Origin: Schoenoplectus triqueter
Lineage: Eukaryota; Streptophyta; Magnoliopsida; Poales; Cyperaceae
Length of the DNA stretch: 64,000 nt
Assembly (NCBI GenBank): GCA_964058805.1
Contig: CAXKVV010002173.1
Coordinates: 36,001-100,000 of the forward strand
Reading direction: 5' to 3'
Shown in pieces: positions 1-10,914 of this stretch (its first letter is position 1; each line of letters opens with the position of its first letter). The notes below the pieces were generated by a model, which saw only the letters and a list, made by a program, of their open reading frames with translations, made no database searches and was not told the DNA's origin. Both the position numbers and the translations under genes were made by a program.

Positions 1-318
1 AACACCGCCGCAAAACGTAAAAACGGGACCCGACGCACTCGGCAGCGCAGAAAACGAGTGCGGGAGCGCAAAACTTGAAAACGGGACCCGACGCACTCGG
101 CACCGCCGAAAATGAGTCCCTGAGCGCAAAACGTGAAAACGGGACCCGACGCACTCCGCACCGCCCAAAACGAGTCCGGGCGCGCAAAACGTGAAAACGG
201 GACCCGACGCATTCGGCACCGCCGAAAACGAGTCCGGGCGCGCAAAACATGAAAACGGGACCCGACGAACTCGGCACCACCGAAAAACGACTCACGGCGC
301 GCAAAACGTGAAATCGGG

Positions 319-335
319 ACCCGAATCTATCGACA
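319..335 (-). other. CENP-B-box-like motif in variant monomer (one mismatch)
   Basis: On the minus strand the variant monomer with CCCGAATCTATCGAC matches nTTCGnnnnAnnCGGGn at 8 of 9 essential positions. The first T is G. It belongs to a linked cassette: a 59-bp GAAAAACG monomer, then TCACGGCGCGC, then GTGAAATCGGG, then this motif. Binding of any CENP-B-like protein is inference only. Confidence 0.35.
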
Positions 336-897
336 CCGCCGAAAACGAGACGGGCGTGCAAAATGAGAAAACGGGAACCGACGCACTCGGCACCGCCGAA
401 AACGAGTCCGGGCGCGCAAAACGTGAAAACGGGACCCGACGCACCGGGCACCGCCGAAAATGAATCCGGGGGCGCAAAACGTGAAAACGGGACCCGACGC
501 ACTTGGCACCGCCGAAAACGAGTTCGGGAGCGCAAAACGAGAAAACGGGACCCGACGCACGCGGCACCGCCGAAAACGAGTCCGGGAGCGCAAAACGTGA
601 AAACGGGACCCGAGCACCGGGCACCGCCGAAAACGAGTATGGGCGCGCCAAACGTGAAAACGGGACCCGACGCACTCGGCACCGCCGAAAACGAGTCCGG
701 GCGCGCAAAACGTGAAAACGGGACCCGACGCACTCGGCACCGGAGAAAACGTGTCCGGGCGCGCAAAACGTGAAAACGGGACCCGACGCACTCGGCACCG
801 GAGAAAACGAGTCCGGGCGCGCAAAACGTGAAAACGGGACCCGACGCACTCGGCACCGCCGAAAAACGAGTCACGACGCGCAAAACGTGAAATCGGG

Positions 898-914
898 ACC
901 CGAATCTCTCGACA
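898..914 (-). other. CENP-B-box-like motif, CTCT form (one mismatch)
   Basis: Same position in the monomer as at 319, in the commoner CCCGAATCTCTCGAC form. Further copies are at 1652-1668 and 1916-1932, and the cassette recurs several times in every higher-order unit. The single mismatch to the nine essential bases is constant across the copies I read. Confidence 0.35.
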
Positions 915-1339
915 CCGCCGCAAAACGAGTCCGGGCGCGCAAAACGTAAAAACGGGACCCGACGCACTCGGCACCGGAGAAAACGAGTCACGGCGCGCAA
1001 AACGTGAAATCGAGACCCGACGCACTCGGCACCGCCGAAAACGAGTCCGGGCGCGCAAAACGTGAAAACGGGACCCGACGCACTCGGCACCGCCGAAAAC
1101 GAGTCCGGTCACGCAAAACGTGAAAACGGGACCCGACGCACTCGGCACCGCCGAAAACGAGTCCGGGGGCGCAAAACGTGAAAGCGGGACCCGACGCACT
1201 CGGCACCGCCGAAAACGAGTCCGGGCGCGCAAAACGTGAAAACGGGACCCGACGCACTCGGCACCGCCGAAAACGAGTCCGGGCGCGCAAAACGTGAAAA
1301 CGGGACCCGACGCACTCGGCACCGCCGAAAACGAGTCCG

Positions 1340-2587
1340 TGCGCGCAAAACGTGAAAACGGGACCCGACGCACTCGGCATCGCCGAAAACGAGTCCGATC
1401 GCGCAAAACGTGAAAACGGGACCCGACGCACTCGGCACCGCCGAAAACGAGTCCGGGGGCGCAAAACGTGAAAACGGCACCCGACGCACACGGCACCTCC
1501 GAAAACGAGTCCGGGCGCGCAAAACGTGAAAACGGGACCCGACGCACTCGGCACCGCCGAAAACGAGTCCGGCGCGCAAAACGTGAAAACGGCACCCGAC
1601 CCACTCCGCACCGCCGAAAACGAGTCGTGGCGCGCAAAACGTTAAATCGGGACCCGAATCTCTCGACACCGCCGTAAAACGTAAAAACGGGACTCGGCAC
1701 CGCCGAAAACGAGTGCGGGAGCGCAAAACTTGAAAACGGGACCCGACGCACTCCGCACCGCCCAAAATGAGTCCGGGCGGGCAAAACGTGAAAACGGGAC
1801 CCGACGCATTCGGCACCGCCGAAAATGAGTCCGGGCGCGCAAAACATGACAACGGGACCCGACGAAATCGGCACCGCCGAAAAACGAGTCACGGCGCGCA
1901 AAACGTGAAATCGGGACCCGAATCTATCGACACCGCCGAAAACGAGACTGGCGTGCAAAATGTGAAAACGGGACCCGACGCACTCGGCACCGCCGAAAAC
2001 GAGTCCGGGGGCGCAAAACGTGAAAACGGGACCCGACGCACTCGGCACCGCCGAAAACGATTCGTGGCGCGCAAAACGTGAAAACGGGACCCGACGCACT
2101 CGGCACCGCCGAAAACGAGTCCTCGCGCGCAAAACGTGAAAAGGGCACAAGACGCACTCGGCACCGCCGAAAACGAGTCCTTGCGCGCAAAACATGAAAA
2201 CGGGACCCGACGCACGCGGCACCGGAGAAAACGTGTCCGGGCGCGTAAAACGTGAAAACGGGACCCGACGCACTCGGCACCGCCGAAAACGAGTCCGGGC
2301 GCGCAAAACGTGAAAACGGGACCCGACGCACTCGGCACCGCCGAAAACGAGTACGGGCGCGCAAAACGTGAAAACGGGACCCGACGCACTCGGCACCGCC
2401 GAAAACGAGTCCGGGCGCGCAAAACGTGAAAACGGGACCCGACGGACTCGGCACCGCCGAAAACGAGTCCGGGCGCGCAAAACGTGAAAACGGGACCCGA
2501 CGCACTCGGCACCGTCGAAAAGGAGTCCGGGCGCGCAAAACGTGAAAACGGGACCCGACGCACTCGGCACCGCCGAAAACGAGTCCG
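1340..2587 (+). repeat. 1,248-bp subrepeat, copy S1 of U1
   Basis: First of two tandem copies at an offset of 1,248 bp: markers at 1374 and 1468 recur at 2622 and 2716. The length is 22 monomers minus 28 bp. The visible indels account for this: a 40-bp monomer (-18), a 49-bp monomer lacking CCCGACGCA (-9), two 57-bp monomers (-2) and one 59-bp monomer (+1). Copies differ at scattered bases, for example ACGG against CCGG near 2343/3591. The boundaries are approximate because both edges lie in near-consensus monomers. Confidence 0.8.
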
Positions 2588-3835
2588 GGCGCGCAAAACG
2601 TGAAAACGGGACCCGACGCACTCGGCATCGCCGAAAACGAGTCCGATCGCGCAAAACGTGAAAACGGGACCCGACGCACTCGGCACCGCCGAAAACGAGT
2701 CCGGGGGCGCAAAACGTGAAAACGGCACCCGACGCACACGGCACCTCCGAAAACGAGTCCGGGCGCGCAAAACGTGAAAACGGGACCCGACGCACTCGGC
2801 ACCGCCGAAAACGAGTCCGGCGCGCAAAACGTGAAAACGGCACCCGACCCACTCCGCACCGCCGAAAACGAGTCGTGGCGCGCAAAACTTTAAATCGGGA
2901 CCCGAATCTCTCGACACCGCCGCAAAACGTAAAAACGGGACTCGGCACCGCCGAAAACGAGTGCGGGAGCGCAAAGCTTGAAAACGGGACCCGACGCACT
3001 CCGCACCGCCCAAAATGAGTCCGGGCGGGCAAAACGTGAAAACGGGACCCGACGCATTCGGCACCGCCGAAAATGAGTCCGGGCGCGCAAAACATGACAA
3101 CGGGACCCGACGAAATCGGCACCGCCGAAAAACGAGTCACGGCGCGCAAAACGTGAAATCGGGACCCGAATCTATCGACACCGCCGAAAACGAGACTGGC
3201 GTGCAAAATGTGAAAACGGGACCCGACGCACTCGGCACCGCCGAAAACGAGTCTGGGGGCGCAAAACGTGAAAACGGGACCCGACGCACTCGGCACCGCC
3301 GAAAACGATTCGTGGCGCGCAAAACGTGAAAACGGGACCCGACGCACTCGGCACCGCCGAAAACGAGTCCTCGCGCGCAAAACGTGAAAAGGGCACAAGA
3401 CGCACTCGGCACCGCCGAAAACGAGTCCTTGCGCGCAAAACATGAAAACGGGACCCGACGCACGCGGCACCGGAGAAAACGTGTCCGGGCGCGTAAAACG
3501 TGAAAACGGGACCCGACGCACTCGGCACCGCCGAAAACGAGTCCGGGCGCGCAAAACGTGAAAACGGGACCCGACGCACTCGGCACCGCCGAAAACGAGT
3601 CCGGGCGCGCAAAACGTGAAAACGGGACCCGACGCACTCGGCACCGCCGAAAACGAGTCCGGGCGCGCAAAACGTGAAAACGGGACCCGACGGACTCGGC
3701 ACCGCCGAAAACGAGTCCGGGCGCGCAAAACGTGAAAACGGGACCCGACGCACTCGGCACCGGAGAAAAGGAGTCCGGGCGCGCAAAACGTGAAAACGGG
3801 ACCCGACGCACTCGGCACCGCCGAAAACGAGTCCG
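2588..3835 (+). repeat. 1,248-bp subrepeat, copy S2 of U1
   Basis: Second tandem copy of the 1,248-bp subrepeat. It carries the HindIII site AAGCTT near 2976, where S1 has AAACTT. Its right part is reused as the left part of the next duplication (3366 onward), so successive amplification events overlap. Confidence 0.78.
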
Positions 3836-4760
3836 GGCGCGCAAAACGTGAAAACGGGACCCGACGCACTCGGCACCGTCGAAAAGGAGTCCGGGCGCGC
3901 AAAACGTGAAAACGGGACCCGACGCACTCGGCACCGTCGAAAACGAGTCCTGGCGCGCAAAACGTGAAAACGGGACTCGACGCACTCGGCACCGGAGAAA
4001 AGGAGTCCGGGCGCGCAAAACGTGAAAACGGGACCCGACGCACTCGGCACCGTCGAAAACGAGTCCTGGCGCGCAAAACGTGAATACGGGACCCGACGCA
4101 CTCGGCACCGTCGAAAACGAGTCCTGGCGCGCAAATCATGAAAACGGGACCCGACGCACTCGGCACCGGAGAAAACGAGTCCGGGCGCGCAAAACGTGAA
4201 AACGGAACCCGACGGACTCGGCACCGCCGAAAACGAGTCCGGGCGCGCAAAACGTGAAAACGGGACCCGACGCACTCGGCACCGCCGAAAAGGAGTCCGG
4301 GCGCGCAAAACGTGAAAACGGGACCCGACGCACTCGGCACCGCCGAAAACGAGTCCGGGCGCGCAAAACGTGAAAACGAGACTCGATGCGCTCGGCACCG
4401 GAGAAAACGTGTCCGGGCGCGCAAAACGTGAATACGGGACCCGACGCACATGGCACCGCCGCAAAACGAGTCCGGGCGCGCAAAACGTAAAAACGGGACC
4501 CGACGCGCTCGGCACCGGAGAAAACGAGTCCGGGCGCGCAAAACGTGAAAACGGGACCCGACGCACTCGGCACCGCCGAAAAACGAGTCACGACGCGCAA
4601 AACGTGAAATCGGGACCCGAATCTCTCGACACCGCCGCAAAACGAGTCCGGGCGCGCAAAACGTAAAAACGGGACCCGACGCACTCGGCACCGCCGAAAA
4701 CGAGTCCGGTCACGCAAAACGTGAAAACGGGACCCGACGCACTCGGCACCGCCGAAAACG
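3366..4760 (+). repeat. 1,395-bp tandem block, copy D1
   Basis: The block starts at AGTCCTCGCGCG (3366) and the same start recurs at 4761. The length is 24 monomers + 3 bp. The +3 matches three single-base insertions (one GAAAAACG and two CCGCAAAACG). It holds clusters of CCGTCG monomers followed by CTGGCGCGC and of CCGGAG monomers. Confidence 0.8.
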
Positions 4761-5981
4761 AGTCCTCGCGCGCAAAACGTGAAAAGGGCACAAGACGCAC
4801 TCGGCACCGCCGAAAACGAGTCCTTGCGCGCAAAACATGAAAACGGGACCCGACGCACGCGGCACCGGAGAAAACGTGTCCGGGCGCGTAAAACGTGAAA
4901 ACGGGACCCGACGCACTCGGCACCGCCGAAAACGAGTCCGGGCGCGCAAAACGTGAAAACGGGACCCGACGCACTCGGCACCGCCGAAAACGAGTCCGGG
5001 CGCGCAAAACGTGAAAACGGGACCCGACGCACTCGGCACCGCCGAAAACGAGTCCGGGCGCGCAAAACGTGAAAACGGGACCCGACGCACTCGGCACCGT
5101 CGAAAAGGAGTCCGGGCGCGCAAAACGTGAAAACGGGACCCGACGCACTCGGCACCGTCGAAAACGAGTCCTGGCGCGCAAAACGTGAAAACGGGACTCG
5201 ACGCACTCGGCACCGGAGAAAAGGAGTCCGGGCGCGCAAAACGTGAAAACGGGACCCGACGCACTCGGCACCGTCGAAAACGAGTCCTGGCGCGCAAAAC
5301 GTGAATACGGGACCCGACGCACTCGGCACCGTCGAAAACGAGTCCTGGCGCGCAAATCATGAAAACGGGACCCGACGCACTCGGCACCGGAGAAAACGAG
5401 TCCGGGCGCGCAAAACGTGAAAACGGAACCCGACGGACTCGGCACCGCCGAAAACGAGTCCGGGCGCGCAAAACGTGAAAACGGGACCCGACGCACTCGG
5501 CACCGCCGAAAAGGAGTCCGGGCGCGCAAAACGTGAAAACGGGACCCGACGCACTCGGCACCGCCGAAAACGAGTCCGGGCGCGCAAAACGTGAAAACGA
5601 GACTCGATGCGCTCGGCACCGGAGAAAACGTGTCCGGGCGCGCAAAACGTGAATACGGGACCCGACGCCCATGGCACCGCCGCAAAACGAGTCCGGGCGC
5701 GCAAAACGTAAAAACGGGACCCGACGCGCTCGGCACCGGAGAAAACGAGTCCGGGCGCGCAAAACGTGAAAACGGGACCCGACGCACTCGGCACCGCCGA
5801 AAAACGAGTCACGACGCGCAAAACGTGAAATCGGGACCCGAATCTCTCGACACCGCCGCAAAACGAGTCCGGGCGCGCAAAACGTAAAAACGGGACCCGA
5901 CGCACTCGGCACCGCCGAAAACGAGTCCGGTCACGCAAAACGTGAAAACGGGACCCGACGCACTCGGCACCGCCGAAAACG
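4761..5981 (+). repeat. 1,221-bp tandem block, copy D2, three monomers shorter
   Basis: Second copy of D1. The right portion follows D1 at an offset of 1,221 bp (4370 to 5591; 4588 to 5809), while the left portion follows at 1,395 bp. The difference is 174 bp, exactly three monomers, so D2 lost (or D1 gained) a trimer. A visible difference is CGCACATGG near 4446 against CGCCCATGG near 5667. Confidence 0.8.
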
Positions 5982-8900
5982 AGTCCGGGGGCGCAAAACG
6001 TGAAAGCGGGACCCGACGCACTCGGCACCGCCGAAAACGAGTCCGGGCGCGCAAAACGTGAAAACGGGACCCGACGCACTCGGCACCGCCGAAAACGAGT
6101 CCGGGGCGCAAAACGTGAAAGCGGGACCCGACGCACTCGGCACCGCCGAAAACGAGTCCGGGCGCGCAAAACGTGAAAACGGGACCCGACGCACTCGGCA
6201 CCGAAGAAAACGAGTCCGGCGCGCAAAACGTGAAAACGGGACCCGACGCACTCGGCACCGCCGAAAACGAGTCCGGGCGCGCAAAACGTGAAAACGGGAC
6301 CCGACGCACTCGGCACCGCCGAAAACGAGTCCGTGCGCGCAAAACGTGAAAACGGGACCCGACGCACTCGGCATCGCCGAAAACGAGTCCGATCGCGCAA
6401 AACGTGAAAACGGGACCCGACGCACTCGGCACCGCCTAAAACGAGTCCGGGGGCGCAAAACGTGAAAACGGGACCCGACGCACACGGCACCTCCGAAAAC
6501 GAGTCCGGGCGCGCAAAACGTGAAAACGGGACCCGACGCACTCGGCACCGCCGAAAACGAGTCCGGCGCGCAAAACGTAAAAACGGCACCTGACCCACTC
6601 CGCACCGCCGAAAACGAGTCGTGGCGCGCAAAACGTTAAATCGGGACCCGAATCTCTCGACACCGCCGCAAAACGTAAAAACGGGACTCGGAACCGCCGA
6701 AAACGAGTGCGGGAGCGCAAAACTTGAAAACGGGACCCGACGCACTCCGCACCGCCCAAAATGATTCCGGGCGCGCAAAACGTGAAAACTGGACCCGACG
6801 CGTTCGGCACCGCCGAAAATGAGTCCGGGCGCGCAAAACATGACAACGGGACCCGACGAAATCGGCACCGCCGAAAAACGAGTCACGGCGCGCAAAACGT
6901 GAAATCGGGACCCGAATCTATCGACACCGCCGAAAACGAGACTGGCGTGCAAAATGTGAAAACGGGACCCGACGCACTCGGCACCGCCGAAAACGAGTCC
7001 GGGGGCGCAAAACGTGAAAACGGGACCCGACGCACTCGGCACCGCCAAAAACGATTCGTGGCGCGCAAAACGTGAAAACGGGACCCGACGCACTCGGCAC
7101 CGCCGAAAACGAGTCAGGGAGCGCAAAACGTGAAAACGGGACCCGACGCACTCGGCACCGCCGAAAACGAGTTCGGGAGCGCAAAACGAGAAAACGGGAC
7201 CCGACGCACGCGGCACCGCCGAAAACGAGTCCTCGCGCGCAAAACGTGAAAACGGCACAAGACGCACTCGGCACCGCCGAAAACGAGTCCTTGCGCGCAA
7301 AACATGAAAACGGGACCCGACGCACTCGGCACCGGAGAAAACGTGTCCGGGCGCGCAAAACGTGAAAACGGGACCCGACGCACTCGGCACCGTTGAAAAC
7401 GAGTCCTGGCGCGCAAAACATGAAAACGGGACCCGACGCACTCGGCACCGGAGAAAACGAGTCCGGGCGCGCAAAACGTGAAAACGAGACCCGACGCACT
7501 CGGCACCGCCGAAAAACGAGTCACGACGCGCAAAACGTGAAATCGGGACCCGAATCTCTCGACACCGCCGCAAAAACGAGTCCGGGCGCGCAAAACGTAA
7601 AAACGGGACCCGACGCACTCGGCACCGGAGAAAACGAGTCACGGCGCGCAAAACGTGAAATCGAGACCCGACGCACTCGGCACCGCCGAATACGAGTCCG
7701 GGCGCGCAAAACGTGAAAACGTGACCCGACGCCCTCGGCACCGCCGAAAACGAGTCCGGTCACGCAAAACGTGAAAACGGGACCAGACGCACTCGGCACC
7801 GCCGAAAACGAGTCCGGGGGCGCAAAACGTGAAAGCGGGACCCGACGCACTCGGCACCACCGAAAACGAGTCCGGGCGCGCAAAACGTGAAAACGGGACC
7901 CGACGCACTCGGCACCGCCGAAAACGAGTCCGGCGCGCAAAACGTGAAAACGGGACCCGACGCACTCGGCACCGCCGAAAACGAGTCCGGGCGCGCAAAA
8001 CGTGAAAACGGGACCCGACGCACTCGGCACCGCCGAAAACGAGTCCGGGCGCGCAAAACGTGAAAACGGGACCCGACGCACTCGGCACCGCCGAAAATGA
8101 GTCCGGGCGCGCAAAACGTGAAAACGGGACCCGACGCACTCGGCAACGCCGAAAACGAGTCCGGGCGCGCAAAACGTGAAAACGGGACCCGACGCACTCG
8201 GCACCGCCGAAAACGAGTCCGGGCGCGCAAAACGTGAAAACGGGACCCGACGCACTCGGCACCGCCGAAAACGAGTCCGGGCGCGCAAAACGTGAAAACA
8301 GGACCCGACGCACTCGGCACCGCCGAAAACGAGTCCGGGCGCGCAAAACGTGAAAACGGGACCCGACGCATTCGGCAACGCCGAAAACGATTCCGGGCGC
8401 GCAAAACGTGAAAACGAGACCCGACGCACTCGGCATCGCCGAAAACGAGTCCGGGCGCGCAAAACTTGAAATCGGGACCCGAATCTCTCAACACCGCCGC
8501 AAAACGAGTCCGGGCGCGCAAAACGTTAAAACGGGACCCGACGCACTCCGCACCACCGAAAACGAGTTCGGGATCGCAAAACGAGATAACGGGACCCGAC
8601 GCACGCGGCACCGCCGAAAATGAGTCCGGGAGCGCAAAACGTGAAAACGGGACCCGACGCACTCGGCACCGCCGAAAAACGAGTCACGGCGCGCAAAACG
8701 TGAAATCGGGACCCGAATCTCTCGACACCGCCGAAAACGAGTCTGGCGTGCAAAATGTGAAAACGGGACCCGACGCACTCGGCACCGCCGAAAAAGAGTC
8801 GTGGCGCGCAAAACGTGAAATCGGGACCCGAATCTCTCAACACCGCCGCAAAACGTAAAAACGGGACCCGACGCACTCGGCAGCGCAGAAAACGAGTGCG

Positions 8901-9870
8901 GGAGCGCAAAACTTGAAAACGGGACCCGACGCACTCGGCACCGCCGAAAATGAGTCCCTGAGCGCAAAACGTGAAAACGGGACCCGACGCACTCCGCACC
9001 GCCCAAAACGAGTCCGGGCGCGCAAAACGTGAAAACGGGACCCGACGCATTCGGCACCGCCGAAAACGAGTCCGGGCGCGCAAAACATGAAAACGGGACC
9101 CGACGAACTCGGCACCACCGAAAAACGACTCACGGCGCGCAAAACGTGAAATCGGGACCCGAATCTATCGACACCGCCGAAAACGAGACGGGCGTGCAAA
9201 ATGAGAAAACGGGAACCGACGCACTCGGCACCGCCGAAAACGAGTCCGGGCGCGCAAAACGTGAAAACGGGACCCGACGCACCGGGCACCGCCGAAAATG
9301 AGTCCGGGGGCGCAAAACGTGAAAACGGGACCCGACGCACTTGGCACCGCCGAAAACGAGTTCGGGAGCGCAAAACGAGAAAACGGGACCCGACGCACGC
9401 GGCACCGCCGAAAACGAGTCCGGGAGCGCAAAACGTGAAAACGGGACCCGAGCACCGGGCACCGTCGAAAACGAGTATGGGCGCGCCAAACGTGAAAACG
9501 GGACCCGACGCACTCGGCACCGCCGAAAACGAGTCCGGGCGCGCAAAACGTGAAAACGGGACCCGACGCACTCGGCACCGGAGAAAACGTGTCCGGGCGC
9601 GCAAAACGTGAAAACGGGACCCGACGCACTCGGCACCGTCGAAAACGAGTCCGGGCGCGCAAAACATGAAAACGGGACCCGACGCACTCGGCACCGCCGA
9701 AAAACGAGTCACGACGCGCAAAACGTGAAATCGGGACCCGAATCTCTCGACACCGCCGCAAAACGTGTCCGGGCGCGCAAAACGTGAATACGGGACCCGA
9801 CGCACGCGGCACCGCCGAAAATGAGTCCGGGAGCGTAAAACGTGAAAACGGGACTCGAGCACCGGGCACC

Positions 9871-10392
9871 GCCGAGAACGAGTCCGGGCGCGCAAAACAT
9901 GAAAACAGGACCCGACGCACTCGGCACCGGAGAAAACGAGTCCGGGCGCGCAAAACGTGAAAACGGGACCCGACGCACTCGGCACCGCCGAAAACGAGTC
10001 CGGGAGCGCAAAACGTGAAAACGGGACCCGACGCACTCGGCACAGCGGAAAACGAGTCCGGGCGCGCAAAACGTGAAAACGGGACCCGACGGACTCGGCA
10101 CCGCCCAAAACGAGTCCGGGCGCGCAAAACGTGAAAACGGGACCCGACGCACTCGGCACCGCCGAAAACGAGTCCGGGCGCGCAAAACGTGAAAACGGGA
10201 CACGACGCACCCGGCACCGCCGAAAACGAGTCCGGGCGCGCAAAACGTGAAAACGGGACACGACGCACCCGGCACCGTCGAAAACGAGTCCGGGCGCGCA
10301 AAACGTGAAAACGGGACCCGACGCACTCGGCACCACCGAAAACGAGTCCGTGCGCGCAAAACGTGAAAACGGGACCCGACGCACTCGGCACC
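9871..10392 (+). repeat. 522-bp nine-monomer sub-unit, copy 1
   Basis: Starts at GCCGAGAACG (9871), which recurs at 10393. Linked markers CACAGCGG (10041 and 10563) and CACGACGCACCC (10201 and 10723) keep the same 522-bp spacing. 522 is exactly 9 x 58. Confidence 0.85.
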
Positions 10393-10914
10393 GCCGAGAA
10401 CGAGTCCGGGCGCGCAAAACATGAAAACGGGACCCGACGCACTCGGCACCGGAGAAAACGAGTCCGGGCGCGCAAAACGTGAAAACGGGACCCGACGCAC
10501 TCGGCACCGCCGAAAACGAGTCCGGGAGCGCAAAACGTGAAAACGGGACCCGACGCACTCGGCACAGCGGAAAACGAGTCCGGGCGCGCAAAACGTGAAA
10601 ACGGGACCCGACGCACTCGGCACCGCCCAAAACGAGTCCGGGCGCGCAAAACGTGAAAACGGGACCCGACGCACTCGGCACCGCCGAAAACGAGTCCGGG
10701 CGCGCAAAACGTGAAAACAGGACACGACGCACCCGGCACCGCCGAAAACGAGTCCGGGCGCGCAAAACGTGAAAACGGGACACGACGCACCCGGCACCGC
10801 CGAAAACGAGTCCGGGCGCGCAAAACGTGAAAACGGGACCCGACGCACGCGGCACCGCCGAAAACGAGTCCGGGCGCGCAAAACGTGAAAACGGGACACG
10901 ACGCACCCGGCACC
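10393..10914 (+). repeat. 522-bp nine-monomer sub-unit, copy 2
   Basis: Second copy of the nine-monomer unit. It differs from copy 1 by few bases: AAACAGG against AAACGGG near 9904, and GCACGCGG where copy 1 has GCACTCGG near the right end. Confidence 0.83.

Larger units (their letters stand above)
1..8838 (+). repeat. Higher-order unit U1 (8,838 bp)
   Basis: This unit begins exactly at the marker monomer (a 40-bp monomer followed by CGGCAGCGCAG near position 40) and ends where the same marker recurs at 8839. Its first ~3.8 kb is an H-type unit like those at 27342-41892, with two 1,248-bp subrepeats. Then come two tandem copies of a 1.2-1.4-kb block (3366-5981). The remainder (5982-8838) is a diverged H-type segment with private changes, such as CCTAAAACG near 6436 and an extra A near 7572. 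The same unit recurs at 41893-50730. The window begins inside the array, so the true left limit is unknown. Confidence 0.85.

Noticed and set aside
191..463. Plus-strand frames of 60-136 codons beginning with ATGAAAACGGGACCC
   Set aside because: They begin at the AACATG or GTGAAA variants and last only until the TGA that each monomer carries. The same peptide recurs dozens of times in shifted frames.
2970..2985. HindIII, XhoI and SpeI sites in variant monomers as cloning or vector traces
   Set aside because: They arise from single-base changes in ordinary monomers and recur at the same place in several units; no vector sequence is present.
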